NCBI RefSeq assembly: GCF_947623445.1
Contig: NC_135247.1
Location: forward strand, 15,626,501 to 15,690,500
Direction of reading: 5' to 3'
DNA length: 64,000 nucleotides
Origin: Clavelina lepadiformis
Lineage: Eukaryota > Chordata > Ascidiacea > Aplousobranchia > Clavelinidae
The notes beneath the pieces were generated by a model. The model ran no database searches. It worked only from the letters and a program-made list of their open reading frames with translations, and was not told the origin of the DNA. Below, one piece after another: positions 47,563-59,992 of this stretch. Positions within the stretch are counted from its first letter, which is position 1, and every line of letters begins with the position of its first letter. The position numbers and the translations under genes are program-made.

Positions 47563-48898
47563 TTAGGCATCATCAAACTGTCCTTCTTCAGGATCTTCAG
47601 CAATATGAAGTCCGTTGAAGCCTAAAAGTAGAAATACATTTGTTTAGATCTAAAACGTTTTATTGCAACCAAGTCTAACTTACCCCCATCTCCGCTTTCA
47701 CCATGTCCATTTTCTCCCAACATTGCCTCAAGCCGTTGCATAGTTGCCAAACCTATGGGGTGATGTATTGATTATTATTATTATTGATTAAGTTTATCGA
47801 TTACTGTACCAGCTATTCACTTATGCCACGCTCAGTAGCTGCATCAGTCTACACATTTAGCTACTGCAAAGTGCAAACTAGACAAATAGTTATATTTCCC
47901 GGAAATATAAGTACCTTGTGGAGTCAGATGTTCGATTCCTTCTTCGCCTGTGTAGAAACCTTCACCTGCCGCTCCACCCTCATAATTAACGTCATCTTCA
48001 GGAGCAGAAAAATCACTGTCATCTTCTTCATCTGGATGTAAACACTGACAGTCGCTCATGGCGTTGAACATAGCTTTTACTGAAATAAAAAAATGTGTAA
48101 GGTGGTTATTTATTTAAGTATGCCGCTAGCACCAAGAGCTCAGAAAACTGGCAACAAAGATGTTTAATCAGTTACCATAACCCCACTATTACATTATGAC
48201 AGGCAAATTCCTAAGTCTAGTTTCTTTGCAGAAGCTTACAATTTGTGTTCTTTCTGTTAAAGCCATTTTCTATCACATACATTAACAATTAATGCAGTGT
48301 GTGTAGTGTTTTAAGTAATGATCAGAATACGTACGGTGATCCTTGTCAGAAGGAATAAAGCGAACTTCTGACACTGAAGGTTCATCTTCATCATTCGACT
48401 CATCTTCATTCAGTAAATTTCTGTTGTACATTACATAAAAACACTCCTCAGGAAACGCCTGTAATAGTGATAGGATACATTAACAACCAGTTAAAAGTGA
48501 AAATATAGTAGACATGCATCATCAGTACACCAAGGATCTAAAGTATGTACATTTATAAAATATTTTTACTAACCTGTGAATCAGTTGATATTGCATGTAC
48601 TGCAATGTCACCATACTGAAGCTTAAAGCCTCTGTTCTCGTTTGTACACCAGACGACATCACTAAAGTTTTACAGCAAAATATTTGTGATTTAAAAGTCA
48701 TCAAAAGTAATGGCAGTGTGCTTACAATATGTCAACTTGGTTTTTTGAAAGTAAATACATTTGCTGTTATAGATGGTGATAAACCTACATCTCAGTAATG
48801 TACAATGTTCCGTCACCCATCTCAGTACTATCTATGTTGGCTTTGCAGCAATCTTCTTTGTGGTAAATACTGCTGTCTGGTCTTGTCACAGAATACAT
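47563..48898 (-). CDS. CLNS1A: Methylosome subunit pICln
   Basis: pICln is a chaperone that holds Sm proteins for PRMT5 methylation and snRNP assembly. Six minus-strand exons (48898-48789, 48661-48574, 48458-48335, 48079-47915, 47752-47684, 47621-47563) keep phase and give 204 residues, somewhat shorter than the human protein. Signatures are GDGTLYITE and GFKLQYGDIAVHAIS in the PH-like fold, the acidic loop NEDESNDEDEP, VRFIPSDKDHLKAMFNAM with DCQCLHPDEEDD, then FYTGEEGIEHLTPQG and an acidic end EDPEEGQFDDA. The second half of the family's acidic C-terminal extension is shortened. It is convergent with RNase H1, with 182 bp between stop codons. Confidence 0.94.
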
Positions 48899-49699
48899 GT
48901 TGCATGAAAATACACTGCAAAATCACTTATGAAACAATTTTTTTATAACTTCAAGGTTTAAACAAAAATTTGGATGTACTCATTACTGTAAGGTATAGAA
49001 ATCAGTTTTCATGTATAAAATAATTATAAAATCAAATAGTTGAAGTAGCCATCAGTTTTTGTCCTGTTTAGAGGGTGTCTTATGCAAAATTGCTGGTTTT
49101 AGTAACACACACAAAAAAATCGTTTGGATAGCAATTTTCCAGAAAGTTTTATGTTGACTGTTGTTTATACAAATTTGTGTCTTCGCACGCACAATTTTTC
49201 ATTGAAAACTGCCGTACTTTGCAGTGGGGTAAAGATGCAATTTTTGGCGTGCACTGAAGCCTTCTTTGTTTATTTATTATAAATAAGCGTTCAAAAAAAC
49301 AGCTTTTCTTAGTTTATTTATTATAAAATGGCGTGAAGATAAAAAAGTTTGGCATGCACAGTGATCAACCACCTGTGTCTTGTACAGAAACCACACTTTC
49401 CAATATGGCATATGCCTAACTCAAAATCCAATTTATAACAGCTGAAAACTTGATGCTGAAGCTGTGTATACCAGCTAATTGGCCTTCATAAATCTGACAC
49501 AAACTTTGGCAGTTGACAGATTTATAAATCAAAAGTTGTTGAATTATCGCTTTTCAATCTATCAATGATAGATATTTAAACACATATTCTGTGCAATAAA
49601 ATTACTTTAATATTTTAGCTAAAACACCTCATTTCATATTTTGAATAATGGCTAATTATAAAGAATCTCGATTTGAAATCCACGCAGCTGGTGTTCACC
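48899..49699. other. Intergenic region upstream of CLNS1A
   Basis: Should contain the CLNS1A promoter. Two similar TTTGTTTATTTATTATAA stretches occur near 49266-49325. No gene is supported. Confidence 0.35.
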
Positions 49700-50190
49700 A
49701 TATGGACAACCAAAAATGACAAGTACGTTGCACAAAAATGGTCAGACGCAATGGAAGTGCAGAATTACACAGTTTGACTTATATTCAATGTTTAAATCAA
49801 TTTAAAATTGAGTTCACAGAACTTCTTTCCCAGACAATAAGTGCAAAATAATGAACCTTAAGCTTATAAAAAGCAGTATTGAGTGCGGTTATGCTAAACC
49901 AGGGGTTCTTAAACTTTTTGGCACACGCCCCCCCCTTGACGGTACCTGAAAAATCCGCGCCCCACCTCATTGCAAAATAAAAAAGCATTAAACAAAACAA
50001 CAATTTATTTTCAATTAACTTTCATTAATGTGACGGATGTAGTTGTTTTTGGGAAACCAAACGTTTAATTCGAGGCTTTGTAGAAGATAATGCACATCTT
50101 TATTGAAGAATGTAGAAGATAATGTTTATTTGTCATCTCTCGCGCCCCCCAGTTTAAGAACCACTGTGCTAAACTCTGGTGGGTAGCCAG
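49700..50190. repeat. Interspersed repeat, copy 2, interrupted by a hAT element
   Basis: This copy aligns with 8690-8925 through several conserved blocks (see that entry) and carries a hAT element at 49900-50166. After the element it resumes with TGCTAAACTCTGGTGGG, matching GTGCCAAACTCTGCCGTC in copy 1. Confidence 0.6.
49900..50166. mobile_element. Non-autonomous hAT element with perfect 8-bp TSD
   Basis: A 267-bp element with ends CAGGGGTTCTTAAAC and GTTTAAGAACCACTG (one mismatch), flanked by TGCTAAAC at 49892-49899 and 50167-50174. Poly-C tracts lie inside both ends. No coding capacity. Confidence 0.95.
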
Positions 50191-52345
50191 ATGACGGCTG
50201 CCAGCAGTACAATCTCTCTTGATATATTTGTCCGTTTGTTCAAATTACACCTGTAACTGAATTTTGAGTAAAAATAGACAGTAAATCAGCGATCGATTAC
50301 AGTACGGCAGTATCGGTTTAAGTATCCACAGACAATCAAACTATAGTCAGCGCACAGCCCACACAGACTGAAAGACGTGGCTTGAAACCTCTACGCACGG
50401 AAATTATTGGACTGTGAAGTGGGGATCGTCGCATGTTGCATCATACTCGCAGAAGTTTCGATCGTATTATCGCTCAGCAGTTATTACCCACATGATTTTG
50501 GATTACGCACCACATTGACTTGTGACGATAATGAAGATATTATACTGTGTTGTTTACGGAAATCGCTTTCATTAAACGTGATATAAAAATGCTGACGAGC
50601 TTCTGGTTTTGCAAACCTGCTCATTGTTTTTGTTTTTGATTGAATTTTGTATCGCCTAGTGTAGTCATTACTTTGTGTCTATTGTTTTAAAGTCGTGACA
50701 TAAAAACTGTGCATGCCTATATTACATGAATCAGTCGCAGTCATTCAATCAATTCGTGTATTAAGTTATTAGCTGCAACATATTTGCAGCTACAGCAGCC
50801 TTGTGCTGTAGCTGCCCAGTCTACGTTTTATTTAAATGTATTCGTTCAAAAAAGCTTCAATATAATCAGAATATACAGTTGTCAAGGTAAACAATTAATT
50901 CTAAGATTAAGAAAAGCAGAACAACGACCTTGAAACTCATTTACATCGAGCGCAATAAATAATTCTACTAACAAACTTTGTAGTGAAGTGGTCGCCCTTA
51001 CAAGGAACGATAAACAACCATTTCATTACAGACTTGAGACTTCTTCACTGCGGCGAGGAAAACGCGTTGTTAATTGCGTTTGAAACCTACTTTTGCGGGA
51101 TTCCCCTACTATGTTACCACTGCAAGTGGTTTCTTCACAAATCGAAAAAGCAAGTATCGGGCAAAGAGATTTAAACACTATTATCGATTACATTTCGACG
51201 ATAACAAACTGCATTAATTTTAAAAAGAATTTGTCAAACCGGAGAATTTTAAATAGAAAAAAGAAGTTCGATTTTGTCAGAACAACAATTAATCCATCTT
51301 AATATTCTAAACAGAAAGCTACTAATTTAAATAATTTTATTCTAGAAAATACAAAGTACTGTTGATATCAGTATCAAATTAACTAAACTGGAAAATTCAT
51401 CAAATGAAAACAACAAATTGTCGTTTAGGTGGCGCATATAGTGGCTAGTGTGCTAGGCCCATGTTCGTTACACAGTTCCTACCGTAGTAATGCTCTTTGG
51501 AACAGGCATTAACGACGCTCGATCTTGTTCTGTGGTCCTGATGAACTGCAGGCCAGCCAAATTCGGGCTATACGATATAAAAATTAAAAAAAATACAACT
51601 AAAATATGTGTGTCTATGGGAAATTCCACAAAAGTTAGTCCGGTAACTAGGGCTCGAGCTACGAAGAATCATCGCCAAGTTCAGATATTTCTCAGATTGA
51701 AGATAAAATTTTATGATCAACCACACCAATGTGTTTTTACTTTAATGCTCGTGGTGGGTTTTAAAAAATATTCTTTAGAACTATGAAGATTAGCAGTCGG
51801 GATTACTGAAAGGAAGGAAACCATCGCAGAATGTGTTTCAACTTTCAACGTCGTGTTTGCTGTAGTTTAATTTTCTGTCCAACAATGTGCTTGTTTTCCT
51901 TTCTACATCCCTTTCAGTCTAATTTGGACTCGCAACAGTCTAGTGTTTATGGTTTTTGTCTCGTGAAGTTATTTAAGTCTTTAGTAACCTATATTGCAAT
52001 GAATAATTAAGGTACGAAGTCAATAAATTGAAGCGAGTGTAATAATATCAAGATTTCAAGACCATTTCTACTCCCAGTATGTATAAGCTACTTTTTGCAC
52101 ATTGCGTTTGTATCTGTATTCCTCCGAGAGGCTGATATGCTAGGAATAGGTTAATCATTATGTGGCCGGTGCCACCATACGGTGATTTTTTATTTATTTG
52201 GACATGTCACTTTAAATTGTGTCTGCGTTGACTAATTAATTAATGTAATGCGTAGTATTTTCTCGTTATATAAATATATGGTGCATACCTGTTGTTCGAG
52301 CAGACTAGATCAACTATACAAGTTGGGTTATACGTTATACTCGAT
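50191..52345. other. Intergenic region, nothing recognised
   Basis: AT-rich spacer. The overlapping frames at 50983-51302 and 51490-51786 show no family features. Confidence 0.35.
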
Positions 52346-52542
52346 CAGTGGTTCTCAACTGGGGTGCCATTTACGTTTCGCAAGGATGCCGCAAGTAATT
52401 GCGCACTAATCACTAGGCCAGGAAAACGGTTGCGAAAATTATTTTTATTTGATGCAGAAACTTTTTGGTTTGACTGTGGGTGCCTCGAAATTTTTTGGTT
52501 GTTTGCAGGGTGCCGTAAGCTAAAAAAGGTTGAGAACCACTG
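52346..52542. mobile_element. Short hAT-type element, no target duplication seen
   Basis: A 197-bp segment with ends CAGTGGTTCTCAACT and GGTTGAGAACCACTG, nearly perfect inverted repeats. The flanks TACTCGAT and TGTCATAG do not match, so the element may be old, rearranged or a product of recombination between copies. The interior translates to chance frames only. Confidence 0.75.
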
Positions 52543-55154
52543 TGTCATAGAGTTGGAATTTTTGACAAATAGGCTACGCTCGGGACAGCTTGAAAGAAAC
52601 TGAAAAGAAACGCAACCTTCCTTAACCGTTGTCACGGAGTCGTAACTTACCGAGCTTCGCAATTATATGCGTTACAATAGTAATAGTTATTACCGGCTCA
52701 ATCCCCAATTGCTGTCTTCAGTTAATATTGCTTTATATTTATATTATCGTCCAAAACTGCGCAAAGGAACGAAAATTATATTGTCTGTCAGTATGCTGTG
52801 AGAAAGTATGTTATATTTAAATATTAGCCTTAAACTAGTTATTTTCTGTGAAAGGTTTAACTCGTGCTTGAAGAAATCAAGCGTATGCTTTGCTTCAGTG
52901 TTGCAGGACAACCTTCTAATGTCATTAGAGTTTTAGAAATGTGAGCCCGGCCTAGTATTCAATTGAAATAGATTCAAAGAAGCTTTCATTCTCTATAAAA
53001 GTAAAAACGTGTAAAAGTAATTCGAGCGCAGGTAAGATAAGATAAGAGCTACTTAGTTAAGCTACCACTGTTAAGAGCTATTTAGTTCTTTTAGTTGAAC
53101 ATTAAATCATAACGCAACCTACAGTGGGATTGGTAAGCGACTTTTTCAGGTTGAAGTCTTTGAGGTATAACTTCAGAACAAAAAGCAGGTGTTGGATGAT
53201 GAAATACAAATATGTCAATCAGTCAGTCAATAACGAGTTCAAATGCCTTCCGCTTTAGCAATAAAGAATAAAAAAATTATTATTTGAAATAATTACTTCA
53301 TATTCACTTTGCGTTGTTCATGTATAGTGAATTTTGGTTAGTATAGTAAACATTCGCAAACTGCTGAAAACATTTGAGAGAAGTAACCAGAAAAAGTTGC
53401 TTGTTACATTAGGATTATGTAAATCAGTTTTAAATTTGAATGAAAAATGAAAACTTTTAGGTTAGGCTCGCAATTGACACAATTAATGCTTTTTATTTTA
53501 AAAGGCCTGTGACGTATTGCATTATTTCAAGATTACATCTACCTGATTTGTTATGTTTTACTTCACATAAATGCGACGAGTTTCGTTCACACTGTACGCA
53601 GTATATGTATAGCCACCTTTATCCAAAACGACTGACAAGATTTATTTGAAGTTTCTTGAGTAGGTATGCTGTATGAATAAATAATTTATGGATAGTCCTC
53701 GGGAACGTTCACATTAAAATGCTTGGCAATCTAGTAACATGAAAAGATGCAGCTGTATTTGATTATTAGATTATTGTTACCGTAACTGTTGCACATAACG
53801 TAAATTATAACTTCTACTACCAAAAAGCCTAAAATGACTTGGGTAAGCATAGTCAAAAATATTTTTGATAAAGAAGATTAGCACGCCGATCTAAGACATA
53901 AATAATCGTCAGATCTGTTTTGGTCAATTTTGCTTGACCATATAGGGTTTTCTCTACTGTTGGCTGCTTGTCAAACTATACCTATATAACAGTTAATTGT
54001 TGTAATTGTTTTGCACAAAACCTTAAGGCTTAAACTATTGTCCGAGGCTTGAACATAGCTGGTCTAAGTTTAGTTCGTAATCATAGGGCAGTCGTACACA
54101 TCCAGGTGGTACCAACGGCGCATAGCCTTGCAAATTATTAATGAATGACTGCTTACGTAAAGCATATAAACGCGCATGCGTGCTCTCTGCTCATGACGAA
54201 CGTAATCGGATGGAATTGAGCTATGCAATGTTACAAGCCATACGGACAATGACATTAAAACACTTCATAGCACATTGGAAGGACAGGAAGCTTGGTTAGC
54301 AGAAAGTTAAGAAACAAAACAGTGAAAGTTTCGCACTGACGATTGGGTTAAGGCAGAACTTCTCAATTTTGTTCAGCAGTGAACCAGATTTTTGAGTAAA
54401 AAGCTAAGCAACCCATGTTACCAATCTATTTAACAATTGCGTCGTTTTTGAAGTAAATTGAATCTCAGTACAAAACTGCTCGTTATTTTCGCGTTTGCAA
54501 TTTTGTTTGCAAAATTGTCTTCTAAAATCATTCGTTCATTCGTGGTATTCTTTTCCTAGTCGTCCTTATCTTTGAGTTGAGACCGATAGCAACCCTATGG
54601 GTACAGGGCTCACAAATGGAATAGCCTAGGCCTAGGCCCTAGGGCCTCTCATGGTCTAAATCCGGCCCTGATTGACACACTCTTTTCTTCTTAAATTATT
54701 ATTGATGATGACGTAGACTGGTTTTACATTCAGTGTACCGCTGTTCCCAAGGGCGCAATTTGCAATGAGCTGAAGTGCAGTGTTATTCTTTCCTTCGTTT
54801 GATATTGATACATTAATTTCTGATCAAAGTTAAAGCTGTATCTGCTTTATAATTTATGATTATCTGGAAATTTATGACTTTATGCAATCTTAGGTCAGTA
54901 TATTTTGTATACAGGCTACAAAGCACACGTCATGGTATGCTTGTCTGTAAGTGTGCTACATATGATGTAACTCAGCTTTCTGATATTATGAGGTGATAAA
55001 GCAAAACTGCTGCGCACTGTGCTTGAATAATTATACTTTAAACTTTCTGTTACTTTTAAACTGTGGATATTCCTGTTTCTGCGACGGCAGATGGGTGACA
55101 TTGTCATAAACACTAAAGTACCCATTGTTGAAGCCAGGCAAGCTTAATTAGGAG
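52543..55154. other. Intergenic region upstream of the fucosyltransferase
   Basis: AT-rich DNA without a supported gene or clear mobile element. A CCTAGGCC-rich palindromic stretch lies near 54626-54650. Confidence 0.35.
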
Positions 55155-57444
55155 ATGATCTTACGAACAAAATATCGCAAAACTGCTGTTATAGTTGCCG
55201 TTTCTATTCTCTATATTTTATATTACTTTTCAAATGGTGGCGGTGGCGATATTGAACCGGCTTTTCAAGGTTCACCTTCTCTGAAAAAAACAAACACTCA
55301 TTTCCCAGAAGAGTGTAAAGTCGTCCTTTCCAGAGCTTCAGAAAAGGTAGCTTATAAACTTAAGTTATTTATAGATCTGTTAGAGTGGCATGCATCATAA
55401 CGAAAAGAATGCCAAAGGCGGATGCGACCATTCAGTTAAACTGCCACTTTCTTAGTTTCGATATAGCGGGATATATAATATATATATATAATGATATAAT
55501 GTGATATATAATGCGGGATATATAATGTGTAGGCCTATTCATTGCATTTTACAACCTTCAGGTATTTGCTGTAAATACTTGCATTTTCTCTTGCTTTTGC
55601 AGCATACCATAGTCATGTTTCTTGATCAGCATAATTGGCTCCATCTTGATATCAATTCTGATCAATGTGGTAATTGCGAGGTGACTTTCGACAGAAGCAA
55701 GGTACATTTTTTAGTCTTTGCAAAAAACCTGATACTATCCGGTTCTTTTTTGTTTTTTGAAGTGTTTTGTTGTTGTAGACTATGTAGAGCATCTACAAAC
55801 AGTATACTGTAAGCAATACTTAAACAATCATTGTGCACTCGCCATGCAGATTACTGATCCTGCGACTAAAGCTGTTGTATTTCACTTTAACCAAATAGAT
55901 GTGAAATATCTGCAGAAAGTCCGGTAATGTCTTCGGTTTCTTTATGTATTAAGGAGTTAAGCTCTCCAATCGTACAACGAATCATTAAATTTGAATTTAC
56001 TTTATTTAGACGATTGGATCAATATTACATATGGCATTCCATGGAATCACCGCTGGCATTACGAGTTGTACGCGGTTTAAGTTTAGATGAATACAACAAC
56101 TTCTTCAATCTCACCATGTCTTACAGGTGAGATAGTTACGCTGGCATTTACCTAAGTATTGTACTTGGTTACACTTAGTTAACCACATCTGTACACACGT
56201 GCGCATTGAGTCACAACATCCTTCTTGCTTGCTTATGTATATCAATTCATTCCCGGACAATCGAATCGAATCGAATAAGGATCGATTCAAATCCCCAGAA
56301 GACTCGGCGAAATAAGCCTACTTGTGTAATCTTGTTCAATTTTGACAAGAGGGTTTGAGTTAACTTGACTAACCACCTCCCTAAATCTTTTGTACCGAAT
56401 CGTTCAAGTTCACAAAATTTGATTTTGAGAAATGGTAAACGTATAGATATGTATACGGTTGCGATTATTGGAAAAACTTGCCTTGCGTAGCATGAAACAC
56501 AAGCTTCCGTAGAACAAAGGTAACCCGCGCAGCGGGACATCTTTTGCAAGGCAAAACATCAGCAAATGCCTCTTGTTCACGCACAGTTTCTGTTTATGTC
56601 AAGGGACGATTCTGATATCTACTATCCATACGACACCACAGAAAATATACGCCATTTATTGGATGCCAAAGGTTCCGGAGATACTAATAAAGATCTTGAT
56701 CAACTTTTGAGGAAGAAAAAGAAAATGGCCTTGTGGGTAACCTCAAACTGTGGAACGACTTCTCCTGCCAGAGATAGGTGGATTTACAGTGAAAACTTAA
56801 TCAAAGCTGGTTTGGAATTAGATAGACGTGGACCCTGTTTTCCTGACGCTCCTCGGCCTCCAGTGAGATCTGCGAACAACGATCAAATTTGGGGTGATTA
56901 TATCAGTGAATACAAGTTTTATATGGCTTTTGAAAATTCATTTAATTGCTTGGATTACATAACTGAAAAAGTCTTTGACAATTGTCTACTTCATGGTGCG
57001 GTACCAGTGGTCCTTGGAGCGAAAAAGTCCGACTATCAAAAAGTCATTCCAACAGATTCTTTCATATACGCTCCTGATTTCAAGAGTCCTGCAGAGTTAG
57101 TCAAATATTTGCATTACCTTGATAAGAACGATAGTGCTTATAAACAATATTTCAATTGGAGAGTAAGAGATGTTAAGACAATGCCAAATTATGGCAGGGC
57201 GTTTGGAATGTGCCAGTTATGTCGCGTTTTACATGGCATCAATGTTGATAACTTGTTTCATCCTTATTATGATCAATATTATTCAGACATTCCTTTATGC
57301 GGTTATCCTAAAACAACACGGATTGTTACTTCAATAAGAAATTGGTTTTATGGCAACGATTATAATGAATGTCATGCAAATGCTCATGTTTTATCCGTTG
57401 TGCAAAACTGGATAGCAAGCATTTGGTTTTACTTATGGCATTAG
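55155..57444 (+). CDS. Alpha-1,3-fucosyltransferase, GT10 family
   Basis: A Golgi type II membrane enzyme that transfers fucose from GDP-fucose to N-acetylglucosamine-containing glycans. Five exons (55155-55346, 55603-55701, 55850-55923, 56010-56126, 56604-57444) keep phase and give 440 residues. A short basic head is followed by a membrane anchor at about 11-27 (AVIVAVSILYILYYFS). Family signatures are VVFHFNQID, WHSMESP near 133, FNLTMSYR-DDSDIYYPY near 155-170, and the GDP-fucose motif FENSFNCLDYITEKVFDN with HGAVPVVLGA near 270-300. After the catalytic region a tail of about 75 residues carries several cysteines (CQLC, LCGY, NECH) and a hydrophobic end. An AG acceptor lies 3 bp before the ATG. 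Which vertebrate FUT it matches best cannot be told here. Confidence 0.93.
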
Positions 57445-58532
57445 AGGTGTTTTTCATTACTTTTCCCGCTTTATTTAGCAATAGGCATATTGTACAATGC
57501 TTACAATTAACGAATCTAAAACGTTTTTGCGCGAAAAAATTGCAAAAAAAGTAAGTTCTTCTCACCATTATACTTGTTGTCTAAGATAAATAAAAATCAT
57601 ACTAAAATATACCAAACATTCTAAATATTTTTGACAAGCTTATACAGTGTCACGTACCGCATCTTATAATGTGAAACATGAAAAATATAGCAAACACCAT
57701 TCAGTAGTGATTTCAATAAATGATTTTGTGTTTTTTATAAGTTTAGTTTGTGTAGACAAGTGCAAGTTAGTGTTTTGTTACAATGTCATCACAATAGTCA
57801 ATCTAGAAGTGCTTGTCAGGCAAAGTAATCGTACCGAAGCTGGATGCTTATTGACTCGAGTCATATTTAGCCAAGCCATACAGAAATAAAAAAATTCCGT
57901 TTCTGTCAACGAGAAACGCAAGGAAGATTTAAAAATTAGTTTCGTTTTGTTGCCGCAAATGCGCTCGTACTTCATTTTGAGTTACTCTTTAATCTTGATG
58001 TGCTTGGACGAAGGAAAGGTTTTTTATTTTAATGCACCAACCAAATCAAATACGTAATCACTAAGAATCGCATCGAGGTCGGTCTTTGCAAATATTGATT
58101 CGAGTCAAATCAAATATTTTTTATAGATGGTTGCACAATAAAATAACCAAGTTTTTAATACAAGATTAGGGACCTTTAAATTTTTAAAACGTAGCCGAAC
58201 GAATTGAAATAAACTGTTGTGCTGTAAGGTCGGCAGACAATAATGACAACTTTTAACCGTCTGTGTGCGTATTTCAGGAGCTTATTTAGTTGTCACCTGG
58301 GACTTTTGAGTTAGATCGCAACTCGTTTTAGATTTAAACTTGTTTAATCCTGCTGACAATTATTTTTGTGACGAGCAAAGCAAACAGTCTGCGCTACAGA
58401 TATCACAACCAAGTAGTAAACAAATTATACGACTGTTCTTCGTTGTTTTTTTTCTTGTAGATAAAGCAGGTAAAAACAGAAAAATCAACACTTGCATTGG
58501 TCGCAAATATGTCGTCTCACTTCCATCTAGAT
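57445..58532. other. Downstream spacer of the fucosyltransferase gene
   Basis: Probable 3' UTR with AATAAA-like signals near 57589, then AT-rich spacer. Nothing else recognised. Confidence 0.4.
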
Positions 58533-59257
58533 CAGGGGTCGGCAACCTACGACTCGCCAAGCAAAATCATCCGGCCCGCAGCCCCTTTACAAATTGTAGT
58601 ACTGTAACTTTATGACCCGCCTAGTGGTATTATATTTTATGAATTTTTTTTGAATTGAATTCTTTTTTGCAATATCTGCCATTATGTAAATATAAGAAAT
58701 CGTACTTTTTGATTCATCGTGCCAAACTTCACTCGCGCTTAAGTGTAAATAAATGTCTTTGTTACATCACAATCCACGCTTGTAAATATGTTCTAATGTT
58801 CCAAAGCTTTAGCTTGCATAAAATTTGCAGAAAGTTACTGAGCAGTTTCACCTTTATTTCAGTATTTACTGTAATTAAAGGAATTAAGTTATTAATTGTA
58901 AATAAGCATATATTTATCCGATTTTCTTGCAACCTGACAATGTCGACGCAACGTAGAAAAGTTGCAGTGATGCTGAGTGCCGAGCTTATGAAGAATGGGA
59001 GACAAATACTTTTTCATTTCCCATTTTGATAGGCCTACGTGTTTGATTTGTAACGTTTCTGTTTCCGTAAACAAGGAATTGCTTATAAAGCGCCATTATG
59101 ACAAGAAACAAACTAATTTTTCCCAAGCTTATAGGTCAGACAAGGAAAGACAAACTTAATCAGCTTAAAAAGCGAATGAGACGAAATTAGTACAGACCTC
59201 CGAGACCTTGCACAATTTAGTTTTGGCCCACGGTTAGGAAAAGGTTGCCGACCCCTG
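58533..59257. mobile_element. Non-autonomous hAT element with perfect 8-bp TSD
   Basis: A 725-bp element with 16-bp ends CAGGGGTCGGCAACCT and AGGTTGCCGACCCCTG, flanked on both sides by ATCTAGAT (58525-58532 and 59258-59265). The open frame at 58655-59029 inside it has no transposase feature that I can recognise. Confidence 0.95.
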
Positions 59258-59992
59258 ATCTAGATAGACAAAGATTTTCTCGGACAGCCTTTGCTAAGCT
59301 TTGTGCTGTAGAAAATAATGTTGTGTAATAAACATTTACAAAATATTTATTATTGAAGCTTCTTATCTGCTGTTTGCCAACATTGAAGGTTATATAACTT
59401 ATAGTTTTTCGAGTGTGGCTACTTACAAATGGCAATACCACGTATCACTCTAGGCGGCTAGGCCTAGGGCATAAGTCAACTTCACAAGGATATACAGTAG
59501 CATAACAACCACTGCTTCAAGAGCAGCGATGGGTATATTTATAAGATAGGCCTACAGGCTACTATGCTATAGACCTAAGTGTGTATCAAGAATATCTTCA
59601 ATAGCCTACGCCCAAGTATTAAAAGCGGTAAATGCATATGTTTATAGGCTACAAACTAAAGATATCTAAACCCAATGTATTCCAACTTTACTTTTCCTTT
59701 ATACTATTTCTGCTGTGATTGTTTGTAGATATAGCGGATATTTCCGGTCATACGCGGCGGCAAACGCAGCTATATACAGCTAATTTAGTTGCTTCTATTC
59801 AATTTAACTTATACCCATCGATCTGACAGTAGGCTAATAGGCTAGTTCACTTAACGAGGCTACTAAAATTCCGATTTTGCATATTTGTTACTTTTCAATA
59901 TAACGAAATATTTAAACCTATTTTATCCGTGTCTATATCTCATGATATATTATGGTTTGTTTTAGGTTTTGTTCCAAGAAACCTCCTGCGAC
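59258..59992. other. Spacer, nothing recognised
   Basis: AT-rich DNA between the 725-bp hAT element and the small gene at 59993. An acceptor-like TTTTAG at 59960-59965 may end its 5' leader. Confidence 0.35.

Noticed and set aside
54350-54675. Possible hAT element between CAGAACTTCTCAA and CCGGCCCTG
   Set aside because: The two ends do not pair well and the flanking eight bases differ.
55465-55530. AT dinucleotide-rich stretch in the first fucosyltransferase intron
   Set aside because: A simple low-complexity tract without further structure.
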